64,000 nucleotides of DNA, taken from JAFIEN01 sp051859505. Lineage in GTDB: Bacteria; Pseudomonadota; Alphaproteobacteria; Rhodobacterales; Rhodobacteraceae. Both the position numbers and the translations under genes were made by a program. This document shows, one piece after another, positions 53,732 through 59,470 of the stretch. How positions within the stretch are numbered: position 1 is the stretch's first letter; the number at the start of each line of letters is the position of its first letter. The stretch spans positions 5,292-69,291 of the forward strand of contig JBHYFN010000017.1 in NCBI GenBank assembly GCA_051859505.1, read 5' to 3'. The notes beneath the pieces are model-generated. The model was not told the origin of the DNA and did no database searches. It saw only the letters and a program-made list of their open reading frames with translations.

Positions 53732-54777
53732 CGACCCTTCCTCCTGCTGCTGCTGCGCCCGTCCCCGCCCGAAACCCGCCGCCGCCCCTCGCCGGGGCGC
53801 GGGCGTGGGGTGCCCGGCATCTGCGGCATGCCCAGATCGGCCGGCGCGACCCCGCCCGCAGGCGCCTGCGTCCGCCGCGCCACCCGCAGCCGGGCCGAGC
53901 GGGCGCGGGGGTTGGCGGCAAGCTCTTCCTCATCCGGGCCGACGGATTTTTTCGTAACGATTTCAAAGGCCGGAGCCTCGGTGCTTTGTTCGGGCGCATG
54001 GCGGCTGCCGCCCCCCGCCCCGCCCGAGCGCATTTGCAGGAAGCGTTTGACCATCCGGTCCTCGACCGAATGGAAGCTGACCACCGCCAGAAGCCCGCCC
54101 GGCTTCAGCGCGCGCTCGGCCGCCGCAAGGCCGCGGGCCAGTTCGCCGTATTCGTCATTCACCGCGATGCGCAGGGCCTGAAAACTGCGGGTCGCGGGGT
54201 GGCTCTGGCCCGGTTTGGGGCGCGGCAGGCAGCGGGCCACGATCTCGGCCAGTTGCAGGGTCCGCTCGACGGGCCGTGCCGCCACGATGGCACGCGCGAT
54301 GCGCCGGCTGGCGCGCTCTTCGCCATATAGAAACAGGATATCGGCCAGCTCTTCCTCGCTGGCCTCGTTGACGATGTCGCGCGCGCTGGGGCCCTCGGCG
54401 CCCATCCGCATGTCAAGCGGGCCGTCCTTCTGGAACGAGAACCCCCGCTCGGCCGTGTCGATCTGCATCGAGGACACGCCCAGATCCAGCACCACCCCGT
54501 CAAGCGGCCCGCCTGCCAGCCGGTCGAGGTCGGAAAACGTGCCCTCCCGCAGGACCAGCCTTTCGCCAAACTCCGCCGCCCAATCGGCCGCCATGCGAAA
54601 GACGGTCGGATCGCGGTCCACGCCGATCACCCGCTCGGCCCCCGCCGCCAGAAGCCCGCGCGCATAGCCGCCCGCGCCAAAGGTGCCATCCAGCCAGACC
54701 CCCGAGACGGGGGCGACCGCTGCGAGCAGCGGCCTCAGAAGAACGGGAACATGGGGCGTGGCGGCAGCGCTGGTCAT
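53728..54777 (-). CDS. rsmH: 16S rRNA (cytosine-1402-N4)-methyltransferase RsmH
   Basis: This 349-aa SAM-dependent methyltransferase has HVPVLLRPLLAAVAPVSGVW, DGTFGAGGYARGLL (SAM site), VLDLGVSSMQID, GPLDMRMGAEGPSARDIVN and VVSFHSVEDRMVKRF. The C-terminal ~45 residues form an Arg/Gly/Pro-rich basic tail (GRSSSRRKGR end), longer than in E. coli. It is the second gene of the cluster. Confidence 0.96.
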   Translation of the reverse strand: MTSAAATPHVPVLLRPLLAAVAPVSGVWLDGTFGAGGYARGLLAAGAERVIGVDRDPTVFRMAADWAAEFGERLVLREGTFSDLDRLAGGPLDGVVLDLGVSSMQIDTAERGFSFQKDGPLDMRMGAEGPSARDIVNEASEEELADILFLYGEERASRRIARAIVAARPVERTLQLAEIVARCLPRPKPGQSHPATRSFQALRIAVNDEYGELARGLAAAERALKPGGLLAVVSFHSVEDRMVKRFLQMRSGGAGGGSRHAPEQSTEAPAFEIVTKKSVGPDEEELAANPRARSARLRVARRTQAPAGGVAPADLGMPQMPGTPRPRPGEGRRRVSGGDGRSSSRRKGR

Positions 54778-54780
54778 CCC

Positions 54781-55287
54781 TCAGCCCCCGCCTGGCTGAC
54801 CCAGAATGCTGATCGGATCGAAATTCGGCCCGTTGTCGGCCAGCCAGTCATCGACCGATTTCGCCGTGGTGTCGGCAAAGGTCTCGGCCTTCCAGATCTC
54901 GCAATAGCCGCCGAAGCCCATGAAGCTGACCTCGCCCTCGGGCACGCCGATCTTGTCGCGCTGGCGGGCGGGCAGGACGATGCGGCCGTCCTTGTCGACC
55001 TCGAACTCGGCGCTTTGGGTCAGATAGACATAGGCCAGGTTGCGCATCTCGGCCGAGCCGTCGAGCTTGGCCTCGATCCGGGCCTTGATCGCATCGAAGC
55101 CATGCATCGTGTAAAGACGCAGATGGCCCTTGAGGTGGTTGCCATAGGCCAGCTGAAAGCGGGGAAGCGTGCCGTCGGGGCGGTCGGGATCACCGGCATC
55201 CAGCACGCGACGGATCGCGGCGGGGATCATCACCCGCCCCTTTCCGTCGACCCGCTGGGCGTATTCTCCGGTGAAGCTCAGAGTCAC
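54781..55287 (-). CDS. mraZ: Transcriptional regulator MraZ
   Basis: This 168-aa protein has two SpoVT-AbrB-like MraZ domains: FTGEYAQRVDGKGRVMIPAAIR at the N-terminus and AEFEVDKDGRIVLPARQRDKIGV in the second half. MraZ forms a ring that binds TGGGN direct repeats and represses its own mra/dcw operon. It starts with GTG 55287 after a long leader, and its stop is 3 bp before rsmH. Confidence 0.95.
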   Translation of the reverse strand: MTLSFTGEYAQRVDGKGRVMIPAAIRRVLDAGDPDRPDGTLPRFQLAYGNHLKGHLRLYTMHGFDAIKARIEAKLDGSAEMRNLAYVYLTQSAEFEVDKDGRIVLPARQRDKIGVPEGEVSFMGFGGYCEIWKAETFADTTAKSVDDWLADNGPNFDPISILGQPGGG

Positions 55288-55335
55288 AATGTCGCAACCA
55301 CTTCCGAACCCGCCCAGATGTGTTAGATTTCAATG

Positions 55336-55565
55336 TGAAAACGGCGGATTGCGCTGCTGCCACTGCACAATCCGCCGCCCTCGTCCCGTTTCCGGGATGT
55401 CCGACTGCGCGCGCCACCTGGGGGGATGTCTGCTCGCTCGCGCGCCGGATTCTGTCGTCTGGTAAGTTGGGGGTGCCTGTATGAACTCTGCCGTATCGTC
55501 TTCTTGTCCTGCGGGTGACTGATCTGATGTCTGTCTGCCCGTGGTGTGCTGCCCTTCGTTACCGT
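55336..55565 (-). ncRNA. Candidate UpsM-like leader-derived sRNA upstream of mraZ
   Basis: In Rhodobacter sphaeroides an abundant sRNA, UpsM, derives from the mraZ 5' leader by partial termination. Here a minus-strand promoter at about 55601-55573 and an intrinsic terminator at 55376-55338 would give a transcript of roughly 230 nt ending about 50 bases before mraZ. Location, strand and architecture agree; sequence identity to UpsM could not be tested. Confidence 0.55.
55338..55376 (-). terminator. Intrinsic terminator in the mraZ leader
   Basis: On the minus strand GGCGGATTG and CAATCCGCC form a perfect 9-bp stem (55376-55368 with 55351-55343) around a 16-base loop, followed by GTTTTC. The T-tract is short, consistent with incomplete termination that lets RNA polymerase continue into mraZ. 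Confidence 0.7.
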
Positions 55566-55572
55566 GCCTATA

Positions 55573-55601
55573 GGTATGACGTGGGATGATCTGGGTCGCA
55601 A
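55573..55601 (-). promoter_or_regulatory. Candidate mra operon promoter with TGGGN repeats in the spacer
   Basis: On the minus strand TTGCGA (55601-55596) and CATACC (55578-55573) are 17 bp apart; TACCTA shifted by two bases is an alternative -10. On the opposite strand TGGGA-TGATC-TGGGT (55582-55596) fits the MraZ box spacing of TGGGN units with five bases between. Binding there would block the promoter. Confidence 0.4.
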
Positions 55602-56115
55602 CGGTTTTTTCTGGGATTTCCCGGGAAGTGCTGGGCAGCAACGCAATTTTCGACAAATTTTTCGCATCGCGACGAAAGACTTGACTCACCAGATGGTGAT
55701 TTTGCGCCTCCTCCCATCAATATCTTGTGTTTTCGGCCTTGAATCGCCCCTTTGGGCGGCCCTGTCGTTTTTTCGGGTTCAAGCCATCGCAGGCTGCCCC
55801 GAACCGGGCTTCGGGCCCCTTCGCCCCCCGTTTCCCGGCCGATCCCAGCCGTTCCCGGCCCCTGTCCCGGCCCCTGTCCCGGCCGAATCTGCGCCCCGCT
55901 CCCCGCAATCCCGGCGAATCCCACCCCGTCCCGGATGCGACAGGCCCCCGCCGCCGGGATGGCGCTGACCGGCGGTTCGGTCCGGCAACAGTTGCGGCGC
56001 GGTTTCGTCGAAACCTGTCCGCTTTCCCTTGCCCCCGGCTGTCGCGGCGGGCCATCCTGCCCTGGCATCATGCATCGGAGCACCCCGGACACGCGACAGG
56101 AGCCTTGTCAGCCCC

Positions 56116-57240
56116 ATGACCGAAACGATCACCCGCGACGCGCCCGCGCTCGCCCTCCCGCCCCTTGGCCCCGGAGATCCGGCGCCGCATTTCTCTGCCG
56201 CCACGCCTTCGACCCCGCGGTTCACCTTCGATGTGGTGGCCGGGCGGCATCTGCTTCTTCTGTTCGTGGGCAGCAGCGCCGATCCGCAATCGGCCGCCGC
56301 GATCGCCGCGATGCGGGCGATGCCCGAGGTCTTTGACGATACCCATGCCGCCTGTTTCGTCGTGACCAACGACCCAGCCGATGCCGGACGCCTGCCCGAA
56401 CAGATCCCCGGCCATCGCGTGTTTCACGATTTCGACCGGGCGGTGTCGAGGCTCTATCATCGGGTGGCGCCGAATGGGGCGATCGCCCGGGCCTGGGTTC
56501 TGATCGATCCGACGATGCGCGTCCGCGCCGTGATTCCCTTCCGCCCCGACCAGTCCGACCGGGACGAGGCCATCGCCCGGCTGCGCGCCCTACCCGCGCC
56601 CGCGCTTTACGCCGGGATGCCGCTGCAGGCGCCGATCCTTGTGTTGCCGGATGTGTTCGAGCCTGCGCTCTGCGACCATCTGATCGCGCTTTACGAGGAG
56701 AAGGGCGGCATCGCCTCGGGCTTCATGCGCGAGGTCGACGGCAAGACCGTCCCGGTCCACGACACCTCGCACAAAAGCCGCAGCGACCTTGTGATCGAGG
56801 ACAAGGCCCTGATCAGCGCGATCCAGACGCGGTTCATCCGCCGGGTGGTGCCCGAGATCGCCAAGATCCACCAGTTTCACGCGACCAGGATGGAGCGCTA
56901 TATCGTCGGCTGCTACACGGCCGAGGATGGCGGCCATTTCCGCGCCCATCGCGACAACACGACCAAGGGCACCGCGCACCGCCGCTTTGCCGTCTCGATC
57001 AACCTGAATACCGAGTTCGAGGGCGGCGAGGTCAGCTTTCCCGAATACGGGCCGCAAAGCTTCAAGGCGCCCAAGGGGGGCGCGGTGGTGTTTTCCTGTT
57101 CGCTGCTGCATGCGGTCAGCCGGGTCACGGCGGGGCGGCGCTATGCGTTCCTGCCGTTTCTCTATGACGATGCCGCGGCGGCGATCCGCGAACAGAACCT
57201 CGGCTTCATCGCCTCTGCGCCCGGCCAGCCAGGGCCGTGA
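56116..57240 (+). CDS. Redoxin-like domain fused to 2-oxoglutarate/Fe(II) oxygenase
   Basis: This 374-aa protein has two parts. Residues ~15-165 resemble a peroxiredoxin/thioredoxin fold (GDPAPHFSAAT, HLLLLFVGSSADPQ, RVAPNGAIARAWVLIDP) but lack the catalytic cysteine. Residues ~185-360 form a prolyl-4-hydroxylase-like domain with iron ligands in HFRAHRDN (HxD), the distal His in SLLHAVSRV and the 2OG-binding Arg in AGRRYAFLPF. It likely hydroxylates a protein or small molecule. It is monocistronic; ATG 56116 is chosen over longer low-complexity extensions. Confidence 0.88.
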   Translation: MTETITRDAPALALPPLGPGDPAPHFSAATPSTPRFTFDVVAGRHLLLLFVGSSADPQSAAAIAAMRAMPEVFDDTHAACFVVTNDPADAGRLPEQIPGHRVFHDFDRAVSRLYHRVAPNGAIARAWVLIDPTMRVRAVIPFRPDQSDRDEAIARLRALPAPALYAGMPLQAPILVLPDVFEPALCDHLIALYEEKGGIASGFMREVDGKTVPVHDTSHKSRSDLVIEDKALISAIQTRFIRRVVPEIAKIHQFHATRMERYIVGCYTAEDGGHFRAHRDNTTKGTAHRRFAVSINLNTEFEGGEVSFPEYGPQSFKAPKGGAVVFSCSLLHAVSRVTAGRRYAFLPFLYDDAAAAIREQNLGFIASAPGQPGP

Positions 57241-57687
57241 CGCGCATCAGCCCGCGCGGCCCACGGGGTGCGGGGCCCACGGGGTGCGCGGCGGTGACCG
57301 GACGATTCGCCTGCCGCGGCCCCTGACGCCGGAAAGCCGGCCTTCGGCGGGGTCGGGGGAGCGGGCGGGGGCGTCACGAAAAGGTAACTTTTCTGACCTA
57401 AACTGAGGGATCGCCCCGCCCTGTCCCTTGACGAAACCGCCGCTGGCCGTTCACAGGGCGCCCGTTTTGCAGGCAAGTCTTCCAGCTTTTCGGCAGAACC
57501 GGCCGCGTCGTTGCAGGGTCGCCTGCGGAACAAGCGAGGCGCCTTGAATTAGGTCAGCAATTCGTATGCATTTGCTGCATGGCAGCATTGCCGAAAGGGG
57601 TCATTGTGCAAGCGCAGCATTCGCCTATCTTCAGTCTCGACAGCGCTAACAGTAGGGCGCTGGTAACGAGAGCAGAAGAAAAGAGAG
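57241..57687. other. 447-bp intergenic region before the DUF1127 gene
   Basis: No gene was found. It holds a 15-bp direct repeat GGCCCACGGGGTGCG (57258 and 57274), a hairpin GAAAAG-GTAA-CTTTTC (57378-57393), and candidate stress promoters nearer the DUF1127 gene (listed separately). Confidence 0.5.
57543..57631 (+). promoter_or_regulatory. Candidate promoters (including heat-shock-sigma-like) for the DUF1127/sRNA operon
   Basis: Two pairs are visible. CTTGAA (57543-57548) with CGTATG starting 14 bp later resembles RpoH-type spacing. TTGTGC (57604-57609) with TATCTT (57626-57631), spacer 16, resembles a housekeeping or RpoH-type promoter. The Rhodobacter homologue is RpoHI/RpoHII-driven, so either could be a stress promoter. 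Weak evidence for each. Confidence 0.35.
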
Positions 57688-57693
57688 ATGAAC

Positions 57694-57909
57694 ATGGCTT
57701 ACGCAACCGAGACCCGTACCGGTGTCCTGTCGGTCGGCCAGCGGATCAACGAATTCCGGGCGACCCTCGAGGATCGTCTGGCGAAATACAAGATGTATCG
57801 CGCCACCATGCTCGAGCTGAACACGCTCAGCGACCGCGATCTGGCCGATCTGGGCATCAGCCGCGCGATGATCAAGGACATCGCGGCCACCGCCGCCTAC
57901 GGCAAGTGA
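57694..57909 (+). CDS. ccaF1: DUF1127 small protein (CcaF1-like)
   Basis: This 71-aa protein ends in the DUF1127 pattern LNTLSDRDLADLGISRAMIKDIAATAAYGK; the first half is a charged helical segment (RINEFRATLEDRLAKYKMYR). In Rhodobacter sphaeroides the DUF1127 protein CcaF1 (RSP_6037) is an RNA-binding protein co-transcribed with the CcsR sRNAs. The hairpin array directly downstream repeats that arrangement. AGAGAG lies six bases before ATG 57694; ATG 57688 is in frame but too close to the RBS. Confidence 0.9.
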   Translation: MAYATETRTGVLSVGQRINEFRATLEDRLAKYKMYRATMLELNTLSDRDLADLGISRAMIKDIAATAAYGK

Positions 57910-57918
57910 ATTTCCTTT

Positions 57919-57951
57919 CGGTCGGGCTTTCCTCCTCCCTTGTCCCGACCG
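57919..57951 (+). ncRNA. CcsR-type hairpin 1
   Basis: 8-bp stem CGGTCGGG/CCCGACCG, motif at 57931-57939 in the loop. It begins 9 bp after the DUF1127 stop. Confidence 0.8.
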
Positions 57952-57957
57952 GATCCG

Positions 57958-57992
57958 CGCCTGCCCCCGACCTCCTCCCCGGGGCGTGGGCG
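57958..57992 (+). ncRNA. CcsR-type hairpin 2 (least regular)
   Basis: Motif at 57971-57979; outer CGCC/GGCG and inner CCCC/GGGG helices flank it with small internal loops. Confidence 0.6.
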
Positions 57993-58000
57993 TGACCAGA

Positions 58001-58032
58001 GCGGCGGCACCACCTCCTCCCGGTGCCGCCGC
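58001..58032 (+). ncRNA. CcsR-type hairpin 3
   Basis: Perfect 11-bp stem GCGGCGGCACC/GGTGCCGCCGC; loop ACCTCCTCCC. Confidence 0.85.
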
Positions 58033-58048
58033 CTCTGACAACCTGATA

Positions 58049-58078
58049 CCGGCGGCGCACCTCCTCCCGCGCGGCCGG
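58049..58078 (+). ncRNA. CcsR-type hairpin 4
   Basis: CCGGC/GCCGG and GCGC/GCGC helices separated by a G-G mismatch; motif 58060-58068. Confidence 0.8.
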
Positions 58079-58088
58079 AAACCGGAGA

Positions 58089-58113
58089 CCGGATCACCTC
58101 CTCCCTGATCCGG
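58089..58113 (+). ncRNA. CcsR-type hairpin 5
   Basis: Perfect 8-bp stem CCGGATCA/TGATCCGG; the loop is exactly the nine-base motif (58097-58105). Confidence 0.85.
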
Positions 58114-58130
58114 GATCCACAAAGACCGGA

Positions 58131-58163
58131 TGCACCGTCCTTCCTCCTCCCTGGACGGGTGCA
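58131..58163 (+). ncRNA. CcsR-type hairpin 6
   Basis: Stem TGCACCGTCC/GGACGGGTGCA with one bulged base; motif 58143-58151. Confidence 0.8.
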
Positions 58164-58171
58164 GACGTAAA

Positions 58172-58207
58172 GGCGGCGGCACCTTCCTCCTCCCTGGTGC
58201 CGTCGCC
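58172..58207 (+). ncRNA. CcsR-type hairpin 7
   Basis: 12-bp stem GGCGGCGGCACC/GGTGCCGTCGCC with one G-U pair; motif 58186-58194. Confidence 0.85.
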
Positions 58208-58225
58208 ACCCCTGAATTCGGATCG

Positions 58226-58254
58226 GGCGCCCTCCTCCTCCTCCCTTGGGTGCC
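58226..58254 (+). ncRNA. CcsR-type hairpin 8
   Basis: 7-bp stem GGCGCCC/GGGTGCC with one wobble; the motif is extended by one CCT unit (CCTCCTCCTCCC ending 58245). Confidence 0.75.
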
Positions 58255-58266
58255 TGAAGACTGGAA

Positions 58267-58303
58267 CGGCGGCACCACCTCCTCCCGGTGCCGCCGTTTT
58301 TTT
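58267..58303 (+). terminator. CcsR-type hairpin 9, also the intrinsic terminator of the array
   Basis: Perfect 10-bp stem CGGCGGCACC/GGTGCCGCCG (58267-58276 with 58287-58296) around the motif 58278-58286, directly followed by seven T. It is nearly the same stem as hairpin 3. It ends the operon 46 bp before the convergent Lrp gene stop. Confidence 0.92.
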
Positions 58304-58349
58304 CTGTCCAGACGATGGCCCTGACTATTGCCCCGACGATGGCCCCGCC

Positions 58350-58802
58350 TCAGCCGCGCTCGTCTTTCGGCGATTGCATCACGATATGCGAGGTGATCGA
58401 GCGCACCACCGGGACGGTTCCCAGAACCTCGGTGTGAAAGCTCTTGTAGGCGGCCAGATCCCGCGCCTCGACCCGCAGAAGATATTCGAACGCCCCCGCG
58501 ATGTTGTGGCATTCGACAACCTCGGGCGCGGCCTGCATCGCGCGTTCGAACCGGTCCTGCGCGGCCTTGGTATGCTCTGACAGCCCCACCGCGACATAGA
58601 CGACATAGCCCCGCCCCGCCTTGGCCGGATCCAGCACCGCGCGATAGCCCCGAATCACGCCCCGCCGTTCCAGATCCTGCACCCGGCGCAGACAGGCCGA
58701 GGGCGAGAGGCCCACCCGGGCCGAAAGCTCGAGATTGCTGATCCGCCCTTCGCGGGAAAGAACCTGCACTATCCTGTCGTTTATGCGATCCGTATCCGTC
58801 AT
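58350..58802 (-). CDS. Lrp/AsnC-family transcriptional regulator
   Basis: This 150-aa protein has an N-terminal HTH (DRIVQVLSREGRISNLELSA, VGLSPSACLRRVQDLERRGVI) and a C-terminal RAM ligand-sensing domain (VVYVAVGLSEHTKAAQDRFE, AGAFEYLLRVEARD). It probably senses an amino acid and controls the divergent LysE-type exporter. ATG 58802 is taken; an in-frame ATG at 58832 would add ten residues. Neither has a strong RBS. Confidence 0.92.
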   Translation of the reverse strand: MTDTDRINDRIVQVLSREGRISNLELSARVGLSPSACLRRVQDLERRGVIRGYRAVLDPAKAGRGYVVYVAVGLSEHTKAAQDRFERAMQAAPEVVECHNIAGAFEYLLRVEARDLAAYKSFHTEVLGTVPVVRSITSHIVMQSPKDERG

Positions 58803-58805
58803 TTG

Positions 58806-58873
58806 TTGCGCAGTATCGGCACGGAAACGCATCTTTGCAATTTCATTCGCGCAACGCGGCCATAATCTTGCGC
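58806..58873. promoter_or_regulatory. Repeated TTGCGC/GCGCAA half-sites between lrp-like and lysE-like genes
   Basis: TTGCGC (58806-58811), GCGCAA (58849-58854) and TTGCGC (58868-58873) occur in the 75-bp divergent region. The last two form an inverted repeat with a 13-bp spacer next to a CATAAT (58861-58866) that could be a -10. Candidate binding sites of the Lrp-type regulator. Confidence 0.4.
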
Positions 58874-58877
58874 CACC

Positions 58878-59462
58878 ATGACCCTTGACCTGTTGCCCGT
58901 CTTTGCCCTTGTCACCTCGATCACGCCGGGGCCGAACAACCTGATGCTGATGGCCTCGGGGGCGAATTTCGGCATCCGCAGGACGGTGCCGCACATGCTG
59001 GGCGTGGGGCTGGGCTTTGTGGTGATGGTGCTGGGGGTCGGGCTGGGGATCGTGACCCTGTTCGAGCGCTATCCCCTCAGCCGGCAGGTGCTGACGGTCG
59101 CCAGCATCCTCTATCTGGGCTGGCTCGCCTGGAAGATCGCCACCGCCGCGCCGCGCGCCTCGGATCCCGAAGGGGCGGGCCGGCCGATCACCTTTCTGCA
59201 GGCGGCAGCCTTTCAATGGGTCAATCCAAAGGCCTGGGCCATGGCCCTGTCGGCCGTCACCCTTTACGCCGCCGATCAGAGCCTTGCCGGGGTCGCGACG
59301 GTCGCGCTGGTCTTTGGCGCGATCAACCTGCCGGCGGTCAGCCTCTGGGTCGTGATGGGCCAGCAGATGCGCCGCATCCTGACCAGCCCGACCCGGCTGC
59401 GCGCCTTCAACCTGACGATGGCGGGCCTGTTGCTGGCCAGCCTCGCGCCCTTTCTTCTGTAG
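58878..59462 (+). CDS. LysE/RhtB-family amino-acid exporter
   Basis: This is a 194-aa membrane protein with six hydrophobic segments. It has the family motif at the N-terminus (VTSITPGPNNLMLMASGANFGIRR) and QWVNPKAWAMALSAV in the middle. It exports an amino acid or derivative. It is divergent from an Lrp/AsnC regulator, the classical pairing in which the regulator activates export when the amino acid accumulates. Confidence 0.93.
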   Translation: MTLDLLPVFALVTSITPGPNNLMLMASGANFGIRRTVPHMLGVGLGFVVMVLGVGLGIVTLFERYPLSRQVLTVASILYLGWLAWKIATAAPRASDPEGAGRPITFLQAAAFQWVNPKAWAMALSAVTLYAADQSLAGVATVALVFGAINLPAVSLWVVMGQQMRRILTSPTRLRAFNLTMAGLLLASLAPFLL

Positions 59463-59470
59463 GCCGGCCC

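Larger units (their letters stand above)
55288..56115. other. 828-bp gene-free region upstream of mraZ
   Basis: No protein gene was accepted. The mraZ-proximal part holds a candidate promoter, a leader RNA and its terminator (listed separately). Further out, 55686-55699 is a perfect 14-bp palindrome TCACCAGATGGTGA followed by TTTT on the plus strand. Around 55852-55885 the unit CCCCTGTCCCGG is tandemly repeated. RNase P RNA signatures were searched by eye on both strands and not found. Confidence 0.6.
57919..58303 (+). ncRNA. ccsR: Tandem array of nine CCTCCTCCC-loop hairpins (CcsR-type sRNAs)
   Basis: Nine hairpins follow the DUF1127 stop, each with CCTCCTCCC in the loop (motif starts 57931, 57971, 58013, 58060, 58097, 58143, 58186, 58237, 58278; spacing 37-51 nt). 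Stems differ in sequence but are self-complementary. The last one is an intrinsic terminator. This matches the CcsR (conserved CCUCCUCCC motif stress-induced RNA) locus of Rhodobacter, where the RNAs are processed from the ccaF1 transcript and act in oxidative/heat stress. CCUCC equals the anti-Shine-Dalgarno core, suggesting pairing with SD regions. Confidence 0.88.

Noticed and set aside
55323..55689. Overlapping minus-strand frames of 114-119 codons upstream of mraZ
   Set aside because: They cover the terminator hairpin, have low-complexity basic composition and no RBS; an untranslated leader explains the region better.
55288..56115. RNase P RNA gene upstream of mraZ
   Set aside because: The conserved GAGGAAAGTCC-type and AGAAATGG-type cores were not found on either strand.
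55727..56119. Plus-strand Pro/Arg-rich frame before the oxygenase gene
   Set aside because: It is built from a CCCCTGTCCCGG tandem repeat and resembles no family.
57919..58303. CRISPR array from regularly spaced CCTCCTCCC units
   Set aside because: The repeat is only nine bases, flanks are self-complementary stems rather than unique spacers, there are no cas genes, and the last unit is a terminator.
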